Below, piece by piece: positions 1 to 8,717 of a stretch of 55,340 nt of DNA. The position numbers were made by a program, and so were the translations under genes. Under the pieces are notes generated by a model. That model was not told where the DNA came from. It was given only the letters and a program-made list of their open reading frames with translations, and searched no databases. Source of the DNA: JBCCFW01 sp039029535. GTDB taxonomy: Bacteria > Acidobacteriota > JBCCFW01. Numbering within the stretch: position 1 is the first letter of the stretch; the number at the start of each line of letters is the position of its first letter. The stretch spans positions 1-55,340 of the forward strand of contig JBCCFW010000029.1 in NCBI GenBank assembly GCA_039029535.1, in the 5' to 3' direction.

Positions 1-240
1 GCAGGAACCCGGACGGGAGCGATTGCTAGATTTGGTGCGAAATCCCTTGCGCTTAACTCTGCTTTGTCGCATTTGGCAGTATGGGTCGTCGCTACCGGAT
101 ACCCAAGCCCAACTATACGAGAACTATCTCGACGCCAATCTCGGCATCAATTATTGGAATAAAAACTTGAAGCAATTGCAGACTCAGGCAGAACGCTGTC
201 AAACCAATATCACCGACCTGCAAGATCGGCTGACTCGGGT
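1..240 (+). other. Foreign low-GC fragment, NACHT-like (probable assembly chimera)
   Basis: An open frame from base 2 reads into residues such as NPLRLTLLCRIWQ and LPDTQAQLYE, the pattern typical of the end of the NTPase part of cyanobacterial NACHT proteins. Codon use is AT-richer than anywhere else in the window. After LYE the expected NACHT continuation is lost and a Gln/Leu-rich, coiled-coil-like stretch follows up to about base 240, so this piece may itself be composite. At about 235-245 the sequence switches abruptly to the high-GC 3' end of mutS on the other strand. I see the GC change and the broken mutS directly; that it is an assembly or binning artefact rather than real insertion is inference. 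Confidence 0.6.
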
Positions 241-2689
241 TGGCGAGGACCTGCCGCGCCCGCTGAATGACCGCGGCCGGCAAGCCGGCCAGACGCGCGA
301 CCTGAATCCCGTAGGAACGGTCGCCCGCCCCCTCCTCGACGCGATGAAGGAAGACGATGTCGTCCTTCCACTCGCGCGTCGCCATGCGAAGGTTCACCAC
401 CCGCGGCAGGAGATCGCTGAGCTCGGTCAGCTCGTGGTAATGCGTCGCGAACAAGGTGCGCGCTCGCGTGCCCTCCGTCTCGTGGAGGTGCTCGGCCACC
501 GCCCAGGCGATGGAGAGCCCGTCGAAGGTCGCCGTCCCCCGCCCGATCTCGTCGAGCACGACGAGGCTGCGATCAGTGGCCTCGTGGAGGATCCGCGCCG
601 TCTCGGTCATCTCGACCATGAAGGTCGACTGACCCGTCGTCAGCGAGTCGGAAGCACCGACTCGCGTGAAGATCTTGTCGACCAGCCCCACCCTCGCGCG
701 CGCGGCCGGCACGAAGGAGCCGACCTGCGCCATGAGCGTGATGAGCGCGACTTGCCGTAGGTAGGTGCTCTTGCCGCCCATGTTCGGCCCGGTGAGCAAG
801 ACCACCTGACGCTCGTCACCATCGAGCCGCGTGTCGTTGGGAACGAAGCGCGCGTCGCCGAGTCCGGGCAGCCGGGGAAGACCCAGCTCGACCACCGGAT
901 GACGCCCTCCCTCGATGAGCAGGCCGCGGTCCTCACCGAGCTCCGGACGACGGTAGTCGTTCTCGACCGCCACCTCTGCGAGTGAGCAGGTCGCGTCGGT
1001 CAGGGCGATGGCGCGCGCCGTACCGCGCAGCGGCTCGGTCACCTCGACCACGCGCTGGCGCAGCCGCGCGAACAGCTCGGTCTCGAGCTGCAGCGAGCGC
1101 TCGCGGGCCGAGAGAACCTTGGTCTCGATCTCCTTGAGCTCGGGCGTGATGTAGCGCTCGCCCTGAGCCAGGGTCTGCTTCCGCTGGTAGTGCTCGGGCA
1201 CCTTGCCGAGGTTCGCCTTGGAGACTTCGATGTAGTAGCCGAAGACCTTGTTGTGCCGGATCTTCAACGAGCCGATGTCGGTGGCTTCACGCTCGCGACG
1301 CTCGAGCTTGGCCAGGTGGTCCTGCGCGTTGCTCGACAGGCTGCGGAGTTCGTCGAGCTCGGGGTCGTGACCGTCGGCGATGACGCCACCGTCGCGCAGG
1401 TGAACCGGCGGCTGCTCGACGAGGGACGCGACCAGCTCGGTGCCCAGCGTCGCGAGGGTCTCGGCGTCGATGCCCGAGGCCAGCTCCGACGCGAGCGGCA
1501 GCTCGCGGCGCTCCAGCTCTTGCACCAAGGTGGGCAACACCACGAGCGACTGCGCCAGAGCCTGGAGATCGCGGGGGTTCAAGCTCCCGAGCACCGCCTT
1601 CGACAACAGGCGTTCGACATCGCCCACCGCATCCAGCGCGGCCGCGACCGGCTCGCGGGTCGATGGGTCCAGCCAGGCCTCGACGAGATCGAGACGGTCG
1701 TTCAGCGTCTGGTGGTCGAGCAGGGGCGCCACGAGCAAGCCCCGCAGACAGCGGCTGCCCATCGGCGTCCGACAGCGATCGAGGACTTCGAACAGGCTCC
1801 CGGCTCGACCACCGTCCCGCAGGTTCTCGACCAGCTCGAGGTTGCGACGCGTGGTGGGATCGATGACCACGCAATCCCGGAGATCGACCGCGCGCGGCCG
1901 GTCGACGTGGTCGAGGTCGGCTCGCTGCGTGTGCTCGAAGTAAGCGAGCAGGGCTCCCACCGCTCGCGTCGCCACCGGTCGCGAGTCGAGCCCGCAGGCC
2001 GCCAGGCTCGCGACCTTGAAGCGACGCAGGATGGTCTCGGTGGCGGCCTTGCGCGAGAAACTCCAGGGCTCGACCTCCGAGACCGGCGGCGGCTCGCGTC
2101 CGACGAAGAGCCGACCGAGCTCCTCGCTGGCGCCTTCGGACAAGAGCAGCTCACGGCTGTCGTGGGTCGCGAGCTCGGCGGCGATGGCCTCGTGGTCGTC
2201 GGGATCGTGCTCGGAGTAACGCAGCTCGCCGGTGCTCACGTCACCGTGAGCCAGCCCCACCTTCGTGCGCTCGCGAAACAGCGCCGTGACGAAGCACAGC
2301 TCCGAGCCCAGGAGGGCAGAGGCCTCCGCCGCGGTGCCGGGCGTGACGATGCGAACGACCTCGCGACGCACGATGCCCTTCGCCTGCGCAGGATCTTCGA
2401 CCTGCTCGCAGATGGCGACCCGATGGCCCTGCCGGACCAGTCGCGCGACGTGCCCCTCGGCGGCGTGATGCGGCACGCCGGCCATGGGGTAGCCCTCCTT
2501 GCTGCCTTCCTTGCCCCGCGAGGTCAGGGTGAGGTCGAGGGCCTTCGACGCCACCACGGCGTCCTCGAAGAACAGCTCGTAGAAGTCGCCCATCCGGAAG
2601 AACAGCAGCGCGTCGCCGGCCTCGCTCTTGGCTCGGCGGTACTGCTGCATCATGGGCGTCTCGCCCCCGCCCCCGCTCTTGCGCGCCAT
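113..2689 (-). CDS. mutS: DNA mismatch repair protein MutS (3' end replaced by foreign sequence)
   Basis: MutS recognises base mismatches and starts methyl-independent or MutL-dependent repair. The start matches family domain I (TPMMQQY..AK, then FFRMGDFYELF, which carries the mismatch-intercalating Phe region). The C-terminal ATPase has Walker A GPNMGGKST, a DEIGRGTATFDG Walker B/signature and FATHYHEL. The genuine protein runs to about ...AAVIQRARQVLAN, near base 243; the last ~43 residues of the open frame come from the foreign left-edge sequence, so the native C-terminal dimer/tetramer tail is missing. The start codon overlaps the stop of queE (TGATG), so the two are probably translationally coupled at the end of the secA-mutS run. 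Confidence 0.95.
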   Translation of the reverse strand: MARKSGGGGETPMMQQYRRAKSEAGDALLFFRMGDFYELFFEDAVVASKALDLTLTSRGKEGSKEGYPMAGVPHHAAEGHVARLVRQGHRVAICEQVEDPAQAKGIVRREVVRIVTPGTAAEASALLGSELCFVTALFRERTKVGLAHGDVSTGELRYSEHDPDDHEAIAAELATHDSRELLLSEGASEELGRLFVGREPPPVSEVEPWSFSRKAATETILRRFKVASLAACGLDSRPVATRAVGALLAYFEHTQRADLDHVDRPRAVDLRDCVVIDPTTRRNLELVENLRDGGRAGSLFEVLDRCRTPMGSRCLRGLLVAPLLDHQTLNDRLDLVEAWLDPSTREPVAAALDAVGDVERLLSKAVLGSLNPRDLQALAQSLVVLPTLVQELERRELPLASELASGIDAETLATLGTELVASLVEQPPVHLRDGGVIADGHDPELDELRSLSSNAQDHLAKLERREREATDIGSLKIRHNKVFGYYIEVSKANLGKVPEHYQRKQTLAQGERYITPELKEIETKVLSARERSLQLETELFARLRQRVVEVTEPLRGTARAIALTDATCSLAEVAVENDYRRPELGEDRGLLIEGGRHPVVELGLPRLPGLGDARFVPNDTRLDGDERQVVLLTGPNMGGKSTYLRQVALITLMAQVGSFVPAARARVGLVDKIFTRVGASDSLTTGQSTFMVEMTETARILHEATDRSLVVLDEIGRGTATFDGLSIAWAVAEHLHETEGTRARTLFATHYHELTELSDLLPRVVNLRMATREWKDDIVFLHRVEEGAGDRSYGIQVARLAGLPAAVIQRARQVLANPSQPILQVGDIGLTAFCLSLQLLQVFIPIIDAEIGVEIVLV

Positions 2690-3360
2690 CAGCGCTGCTC
2701 CTGACCCGGCCAGAGCAGCGCGTGAAGCTGAAGACCGAAGCGAGCGGGAAGCGCCGGCCGCTCGAGCATCCAGTCGGCCAGGGTCACCGGCTCGAGGGTG
2801 CCGGTGGCCGGCTGCAAGGTGGTCGTGGCCGGCAGCTCGCCGAGACGCTCGTCGATCCGGGCGACGGCCCAGTCGAAGTCCTCGCGCGACGCCACGACGA
2901 TCTTGATCTCGTCGTCGGCTCGCAGCCGATCGAGATTGTCCCAGTCGATCTTGTCGCTCTCACCGGAGCCCGGCGCCTTGAGGTCGCAGATGATCCGCGC
3001 CCGCCGGTCGAGCACCGAGACGTCGCGATGACCGCCCGTCTCCACCTGCACGTCGTGACCGGCGTCGAGAAGCCGCGCGACCAGGGCCGCGCAAGACTCC
3101 GCCTGGAGGAGAGGCTCGCCACCGGTGACGGTCACGAAGGGAGCCCCCAGTCGCTCCACCTCGGCGACGATCTCGTCGAGCGACCACCATCGCCCGCCCA
3201 CGAAGGCCTGCGGCGTGTCGCACCAATGGCAGCGGAGATCACAGCCGGTCAGACGCACGAAGGTGCAGGGGCGACCGGACTGACGAGTCTCGCCCTGAAG
3301 GCTCCGGTAGATCTCGTGGATCCGGAGACGTGGCTCCACCCGAAGTCCCCGCGCCGTCAC
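2689..3360 (-). CDS. queE: 7-carboxy-7-deazaguanine synthase QueE (radical SAM)
   Basis: QueE converts 6-carboxytetrahydropterin to 7-carboxy-7-deazaguanine, the ring-contraction step of queuosine and 7-deazaguanine synthesis. At 223 residues it has the small size of the family. It opens with IHEIYRSLQGE..QSGRPCTFVRLTGCDLRCHWCDTP, where CDLRCHWC is the CxxxCxxC iron-sulfur motif, followed by the VTGGEPL SAM-binding motif. It overlaps the upstream DUF4388 gene by four bases (ATGA) and mutS downstream by TGATG. No other queuosine gene is in the window, so its place here reflects operon packing rather than a pathway cluster. Confidence 0.92.
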   Translation of the reverse strand: MTARGLRVEPRLRIHEIYRSLQGETRQSGRPCTFVRLTGCDLRCHWCDTPQAFVGGRWWSLDEIVAEVERLGAPFVTVTGGEPLLQAESCAALVARLLDAGHDVQVETGGHRDVSVLDRRARIICDLKAPGSGESDKIDWDNLDRLRADDEIKIVVASREDFDWAVARIDERLGELPATTTLQPATGTLEPVTLADWMLERPALPARFGLQLHALLWPGQEQR

Positions 3361-4670
3361 TCGGTGCTGGTTTCGTCCGTCTCGGTGCTCGTCGCCTCGG
3401 ACACGGCCACTTCCCGAAGAGCCGACCGCCGCTCGAGCCCGACGATCGCCGAACCGTCGGCATCGACGACCTTCACCAGGTAGTCGTCGCCCTTGGGCTG
3501 GTAGTCGAAGCTCTCTCCGGCAGGCCCTTCGAGGTCGGCCGGAGTGAGGTAGCCGAGGTCCGTCAGCTCCTCGAGGGAGACCGCATAGCGCTGGTCGCCC
3601 TGAGCCAGACGGTGGAGCTCGAGCGCTCCTCCGATGCGGGTGAGCCGCCCGTTGAGGTTCGCCTTCGACTGCGCGGCGAGGTCCTCGCTGCGGACGCCGG
3701 CCCAGGGACCGCTGTTGAGCGGGTTGAGCCAGAAGAAGGCGGCACCGCAGAGGACGAGAATGCCCAGCAGCACGTTGAGCGCGACCAGCACGGCACCGGG
3801 GATCTCGCGTCGGGTCTCGACGGACATGCCGGAGCTGGCGCTGTCACTCGCCGCGGCCTGCTGCCCCTTGAGGCGGAGAAGATCGCGGTTGATCAGGTCG
3901 TGCGCGACCTTGCTGATGTCGAACTCGGAGAGCCGCGCGAGGTACATGATGTCCTCGAGCTGCCGCGAGCCGTCGACCAGCTCGTAGACCGCACCCTCGT
4001 CGGACGAGAGCTTGATCGTCTCCTGGGTCGGCTTCTCTTCCTTGGCGCCGCCGCCGCTCAGGTCGAAGTCGAAGTCATCGTCGTCGTCTTCTTCCTGGTA
4101 GGGCTTCTCGACCTCGATGGGCATGTCGACTGGAGCCTTCTCCAGGACGACCAGGAGGTTCGGGACGACCTTCTCGATCATCGGCCATTCGTCGATGATC
4201 TGCATCCCTTCCATCAGGATGCTCTCGGCGCTGATCGGCGTGACGTTGTCGCGGTCGTAGTCGATCTGATCTTCCTGGTCGAAACGGTAGTCGCCGTCGT
4301 CCCAGCGGAAGACCTTGTAGATGATCTGCGTGACCTGAAGCTGCAGGGCCTTCTTGAGGTCGTCCTGCCGGACCACGCCCTCGTTCACCAGCAGCACGCC
4401 CAGCCGTTGCAGGGTCTGCTTCTGCTTCTCGAGGACCTGCATGAGCTGGACCTCGGTGATCAGCCCAGCACGCACCAGCATGGTGCCGAGTCGACCCTCG
4501 AGCCGCTTGTTCTTCGAGTCGGCGAAGACCAGGCAACCATCGAGGAAGGTGATGGTGACCTCGTCGTGCTCTTCGTTCTTGAGGAACAGCGTGCCCGTCT
4601 TCTTCTGCAGCCCGATGAGCTGGAAGATGTCGGGAAGAGCGAAGTCCTTGAGAGTTCCTTCGAGTGCCAT
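3357..4670 (-). CDS. DUF4388 (PATAN-type) protein with one membrane segment
   Basis: The N-terminus (about residues 1-100, MALEGTLKDFALPDIFQLIG..KKTGTLFLKN) is a clear DUF4388 domain, a family found in gliding, signalling and response-regulator proteins of Myxococcota and Planctomycetota. A second helical section (ITEVQLMQVLEKQ...LGVLLVNEGVVRQDDLKKAL) resembles the repeat found in type II secretion/pilus ATPase N-termini. A Gly-Ala-Leu membrane helix (ALNVLLGILVLCGAAFFWL) lies near residue 320 and a short extracytoplasmic domain follows. The start sits 11 bases downstream of the TPR membrane protein stop. The role is unknown; a membrane-associated signalling or scaffolding function is inferred. 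Confidence 0.8.
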   Translation of the reverse strand: MALEGTLKDFALPDIFQLIGLQKKTGTLFLKNEEHDEVTITFLDGCLVFADSKNKRLEGRLGTMLVRAGLITEVQLMQVLEKQKQTLQRLGVLLVNEGVVRQDDLKKALQLQVTQIIYKVFRWDDGDYRFDQEDQIDYDRDNVTPISAESILMEGMQIIDEWPMIEKVVPNLLVVLEKAPVDMPIEVEKPYQEEDDDDDFDFDLSGGGAKEEKPTQETIKLSSDEGAVYELVDGSRQLEDIMYLARLSEFDISKVAHDLINRDLLRLKGQQAAASDSASSGMSVETRREIPGAVLVALNVLLGILVLCGAAFFWLNPLNSGPWAGVRSEDLAAQSKANLNGRLTRIGGALELHRLAQGDQRYAVSLEELTDLGYLTPADLEGPAGESFDYQPKGDDYLVKVVDADGSAIVGLERRSALREVAVSEATSTETDETSTE

Positions 4671-4680
4671 CGCAAGCTTC

Positions 4681-6600
4681 CTAGTGCCGGAGCGACTGGA
4701 CGAGGGCGATCACGTAGCAGAGCACCAGCACGGCCAGCTCGATGATGAACACGATGGAGACGTCGAGCTGCGACAACCGGAGCGGATCGCTCACCATCCG
4801 CGGCGCCAGGAGCAGGGCGGACAGCGCCGTGGACCACAGTAGGAGCAGCAACCCACCGGAGACGAGACGGTTCGCGTAGAGCCCGCCCGTGCCCGGCAGC
4901 AGCAGGTTGAAGGTGCGCACCGCGATGCTGCTGAAGGCGATGTGACGCTCCACTTCGCGGAGCTTCGCGGTCCGGACCTCGGGCGACACGCCGTCCTTCT
5001 TGACGTAGAGGTGGACGCACTGCGTGCAGTACGACGACTCGGTGTCACCGGAGCTGTGCAGGCTGGCGAAGGCCCGACCGCACTTCTCGCAGGCCACGGC
5101 ATCGAAGAAACCGCCCTGCTTCTTGAGTCGCATGACCACGAGGAAGAAGCCGAGCAGGGCCGCGATGCTGGTCGGGTTGAGGAGACGACCGACGAGGCTG
5201 CCCGTCAGGCTGCCGTGGCTGCGCTTGACGATAGCCTTCTTCTCACCGGGGCTCAGCCGGGCGTCGACCATGACGTCCGAGCCGTAGCGGTCGCGCCACT
5301 CGTCGACGAGGTTCGGGGCAAGCTGTCGCGCCTTGCGTCGCCACTCCTCGGCCTTGTCGGTCTGGAACTGCTGGGTGAAGGCGATGGAGCCGTTGCGCCA
5401 AGCCAGCGCTTCACGCCGGTCCTTCTCGGTGGCGAGCTGGTAATCGGCGATGGCGCTCGAGATGGCCCCGCGGCGGAAGTGGATGTTGGCGCGGTTGATC
5501 ATCGCCCGCGCGTGCCGGGGCTGATCGTCGATGAGCTCGCCGTAGCTGGTCAGGGCCGTCGACGCGTTGCCGGTGGCCGCCTCGAGCGCCGCCTTGAGGA
5601 AGCGCTCGTCCGGCTTCGGACGCGCCTTGAGACCGCGCTCGTAGTCGCTCAGGGTCGAGTCGAGGACGTCGCCCGACTCCAGCCCGAGGATCGCGCGGTA
5701 GGCCGGGTCCTCGGTGAGCGAGGTGAGCCAGGACAGGGCGTGGAAGGCCGGCGGGACCAGCGCCAGGAAGAGCAGGCAAGCCGCGGCGAGGACACGCTTC
5801 GCGCGGCTGCCGTGACCGCTCAGGGCGACCAGCCAGAAGATCGCCCACCAGGGGGGCGACAGGAAGAGCAGGACGGGCAGGAAGAGAACCGCCCGCGCGA
5901 CCCAGGCATCGAGCCCGTCCGGCAGCATCCCCGAGAGCTTCTCCTGGAGGCCGAAGCGGAAGAGCCGCCCGTGCTTGACCAGGAGGACCATCGAGTAGCC
6001 CGCGCAGGCGATGACGCCGGCGAGCAGGAGGACCAGGCCGGCCCGCGACAGCAAGCGGACCTGACCATCGGTCTTCGACATGTTGGCCATCACGGACTTG
6101 ACCACGTCGGTCATCGCCGAGACGTAGTCACCCCGCGACATGGCGAGCTCGGCGCGCCCCAGGAGCGCCGGCGGGTAGCTGGGCTCGAGCTGGAGGGCGG
6201 CCTCGAAGGCCTTCTCTGCATCCTCGGGGCTTTCGAGCTGAAGCGACTCGTGCCCCATCGCGACCAGGGAGCCGACCACGAGGGTCTTGCTCTTCGCGCC
6301 CGGCTCGGCGAGCTGACGCTGCATCTGCGGGAGGAGGTTGTTGGCCTCGCTATCGTTGCCGGCCGAGACCTCGCGGCGCCACTGGCCCAAGCGACGTCGG
6401 AGTTCGTCCCAGCCCGAGAGCCCGGTCACCGCCTGCTCGTCGTTGGCCTGTCCCTCTTCGCTGACCTGGAGAGCCGCCTTGTCGATGACGACCCGCGTCC
6501 GCACGTTGCGGGCGGAGGCCTCCGACGCCAGGGCACCGACCAGGAACAGGGTCAGCAGGACCCAGGAGAGGGTCGTCCGGCTCGTCCTAGAGTCCATCAT
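4681..6600 (-). CDS. Multi-pass membrane protein with TPR repeats and a zinc ribbon
   Basis: I place the start at the ATG at 6600 because a GAAAGG Shine-Dalgarno lies upstream and the signal sequence (LSWVLLTLFLVGALASEASA) follows directly. The 639-residue product has TPR-like helices around residues 60-160 (AEKAFEAALQLEPSYPPALLGRAELAMSRGD), three membrane helices, a second TPR block (SYGELIDDQPRHARAMINRANIHFRRGAISSAIADY), another membrane helix, a CxxC...CxxC zinc ribbon (CEKCGRAF...YCTQC) and terminal membrane helices. I recognise no enzyme. It is cotranscribed with DUF1844 and DUF4388 genes, suggesting envelope-associated assembly work, but that is inference. Confidence 0.75.
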   Translation of the reverse strand: MMDSRTSRTTLSWVLLTLFLVGALASEASARNVRTRVVIDKAALQVSEEGQANDEQAVTGLSGWDELRRRLGQWRREVSAGNDSEANNLLPQMQRQLAEPGAKSKTLVVGSLVAMGHESLQLESPEDAEKAFEAALQLEPSYPPALLGRAELAMSRGDYVSAMTDVVKSVMANMSKTDGQVRLLSRAGLVLLLAGVIACAGYSMVLLVKHGRLFRFGLQEKLSGMLPDGLDAWVARAVLFLPVLLFLSPPWWAIFWLVALSGHGSRAKRVLAAACLLFLALVPPAFHALSWLTSLTEDPAYRAILGLESGDVLDSTLSDYERGLKARPKPDERFLKAALEAATGNASTALTSYGELIDDQPRHARAMINRANIHFRRGAISSAIADYQLATEKDRREALAWRNGSIAFTQQFQTDKAEEWRRKARQLAPNLVDEWRDRYGSDVMVDARLSPGEKKAIVKRSHGSLTGSLVGRLLNPTSIAALLGFFLVVMRLKKQGGFFDAVACEKCGRAFASLHSSGDTESSYCTQCVHLYVKKDGVSPEVRTAKLREVERHIAFSSIAVRTFNLLLPGTGGLYANRLVSGGLLLLLWSTALSALLLAPRMVSDPLRLSQLDVSIVFIIELAVLVLCYVIALVQSLRH

Positions 6601-6604
6601 CAGG

Positions 6605-7117
6605 TCACGCCTTTCCCGACGCGTCGTTGAGCGCTCCCGTGACCTCGACGAAGGCGAGCTGCACCTGGTGGAGCATCTCGCCGAGCATCGCGGCCTCCCG
6701 GGCGTCGAGGTTGCCGGCCGTCTTCTCCTGGAGGACTTGCAGGAGCCGGATGGCATCCTGCGCCGCCTCGAGGTTCACCGGCGCACGCTGGCCCATGGGG
6801 TCGGGGAAGCCGAGGTTCAGTAGCGCGCTCTGCCCGAAGGCCATGAAGACGGCTTCGATGCCCGAGCCATCGAGCTCGCCACGCTCGTCGACGGTCGCGC
6901 TGGGCTCGGGCTCAGAAGCGGCAGGCTCGGGAGGAGGAGGCTCCGGTCGCGCGTCCGCGGACGGCGGCGGGGCTGCCGTCTCCGGCGCGGGCTCCGGCTC
7001 GGCCGGAGCGGATGCTTCTTCTTCGAAGCCGGAACGCTCCTCACCGGTCTCGGTGAAGCGCCGACGATCGGTGACCCGGAGCTCGGATCGCTCGTCGCGC
7101 TGCTCCTCGGACGCCAT
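6605..7117 (-). CDS. DUF1844 protein
   Basis: The C-terminal ~75 residues (VFMAFGQSALLNLGFPDP, VNLEAAQDAIRLLQVLQEKTAGNL, LGEMLHQVQLAFVEV) match DUF1844, a small helical domain common in Planctomycetota and Myxococcota with no established function. The N-terminal half is a low-complexity Pro/Glu/Ala linker. The ATG at 7117 is chosen over one 13 codons upstream because GAGGAGAG lies about nine bases before it. The stop is four bases before the membrane TPR gene, and guaB lies just upstream on the same strand. Confidence 0.8.
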   Translation of the reverse strand: MASEEQRDERSELRVTDRRRFTETGEERSGFEEEASAPAEPEPAPETAAPPPSADARPEPPPPEPAASEPEPSATVDERGELDGSGIEAVFMAFGQSALLNLGFPDPMGQRAPVNLEAAQDAIRLLQVLQEKTAGNLDAREAAMLGEMLHQVQLAFVEVTGALNDASGKA

Positions 7118-7225
7118 CAGCTGGCTCTCCTCGCTGCTCGTCCCGGTCCGGACCACGTGGCCGCCACGAGCGTCCCGGACACCTCGGTGAGTCGATCGAG
7201 CGATGGTATCAAAAAGCCTTGCCGC

Positions 7226-8689
7226 TCAGTCCTTTGAATAGTTGGGAGCCTCGTTCGTGATGGTGACGTCGTGGGGGTGCGCTTCCCGGTTCCCGGCGTT
7301 GGTGACCCGGACGAAACGGCCCTCCGTGCGGAGGGTCTCGATGTCCGGGGCCCCGCAGTACCCCATGGCGGCTCGCAGACCACCCACGAGCTGGTGGATG
7401 GTGTCTCCCAGGCCGCCCTTGAACGGCACCCGCCCCTCGATGCCCTCGGGGACGAGCTTCTCGGCGGCGACCTCGCTCTGGAAGTAGCGGTCCTTGGAAC
7501 CGGCCCGCATCGCCCCGAGGGCCCCCATCCCGCGGTACGACTTGAAGGCGCGGCCCTGGTAGAGAATCGTCTCGCCCGGGCTCTCCTCGGTGCCGGCCAG
7601 GAGGGAGCCTATCATGACCGTGCTGGCGCCAGCGACCAGGGCCTTGGCGACGTCTCCCGAGTACTGAATCCCGCCGTCGGCGATGATCGGGATGCTCCGG
7701 TCTGCCGCGGCTCTCGAGGCGTCGGCGACGGCCGTCACCTGCGGCACCCCGACCCCCGTGACGACGCGGGTCGTGCAGATCGAGCCCGGCCCGATCCCGA
7801 CCTTCACCGCGTCGGCACCGGCAGCGATGAGGTCGGCGACCCCCTCGGCGGTGCAGACGTTGCCGGCCACGACCTCGATGTCGTGGTTCTTCTTGAGGGT
7901 CTCGACGGCCTCGAGGACGCCCCGCGAGTGACCGTGAGCCGTGTCGACGACCAGGAAGTCGACCTCGGCCTCCAGCAGCGCTGCCGCCCTCTCGAGCCCC
8001 GCCGGGCCGACACCGATCGCCGCCCCCACCCGCAGGCGACCGAGCTCGTCCTTGCAGGCGTGGGGGTAGGTCGTCGCTTTCTCGATGTCCTTGACGGTGA
8101 TGAGGCCCTTGAGGACCCCGCCACCGTCGACGACCGGCAGCTTCTCGATGCGGTGCTGCTGGAGCAAGGCCTTGGCCTCGGTCATCGTCGTGCCCACGGG
8201 CACGGTCACCAGGCCCTCCGAGGTCATCACCTCGGCGATGGGGAGGTCGGAGCGCTCCTCGAAGCGGAGGTCGCGGTTGGTGAGGATGCCGACCAGCGCC
8301 CCCTCGGCGTTCACCACCGGAACGCCGGAGATCTTGAAGCGGGCCATGGCCGCCAGGGCCTCGCCGACGAGCTGCTCGGGTTGCAGGCTGATGGGGTTGA
8401 CCACCATGCCGCTCTCGGAGCGCTTGACCCGGTCGACCTCCTCGGCCTGGTGCTCGATGGAGAGGTTCTTGTGAACGACGCCGACGCCGCCCTGACGGGC
8501 GATGGCGATGGCCATCGCGGCCTCGGTGACGGTGTCCATCGCCGACGAAACGATCGGGATGTTGAGTCGGATCTTCGGCGTGAGCCAGGTGCCGACGTCG
8601 GTGTCGTTGGGCAACACGTTCGAGGCGCGCGGGACGATGGAGACGTCCGCGAAGGTGAGCGCCTCGCGGGGCTGTTCTTTCATGCTCAT
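7226..8689 (-). CDS. guaB: Inosine-5'-monophosphate dehydrogenase GuaB
   Basis: GuaB oxidises IMP to XMP with NAD+, the committed step of GMP synthesis, in the cytoplasm. The 487-residue length is standard. The catalytic loop GPGSICTTRVV carries the active Cys; two CBS domains (about residues 95-215, including GVPVVNAEGALVGILTNRDLRF and EKLPVVDGGGVLKGLITVKDIEKA) interrupt the barrel; the flap region EGIEGRVPFKG is present. The start at 8689 has GAGGAG six bases upstream. It follows secA by 28 bases. Confidence 0.97.
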   Translation of the reverse strand: MSMKEQPREALTFADVSIVPRASNVLPNDTDVGTWLTPKIRLNIPIVSSAMDTVTEAAMAIAIARQGGVGVVHKNLSIEHQAEEVDRVKRSESGMVVNPISLQPEQLVGEALAAMARFKISGVPVVNAEGALVGILTNRDLRFEERSDLPIAEVMTSEGLVTVPVGTTMTEAKALLQQHRIEKLPVVDGGGVLKGLITVKDIEKATTYPHACKDELGRLRVGAAIGVGPAGLERAAALLEAEVDFLVVDTAHGHSRGVLEAVETLKKNHDIEVVAGNVCTAEGVADLIAAGADAVKVGIGPGSICTTRVVTGVGVPQVTAVADASRAAADRSIPIIADGGIQYSGDVAKALVAGASTVMIGSLLAGTEESPGETILYQGRAFKSYRGMGALGAMRAGSKDRYFQSEVAAEKLVPEGIEGRVPFKGGLGDTIHQLVGGLRAAMGYCGAPDIETLRTEGRFVRVTNAGNREAHPHDVTITNEAPNYSKD

Positions 8690-8717
8690 CGACGACTCCT
8701 CACCCTGACCGCGCTCG

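Noticed and set aside
1190..2704. Long plus-strand open frame opposite mutS
   Set aside because: Antisense to a clear mutS; Arg/Gly-rich translation typical of high-GC shadow frames.
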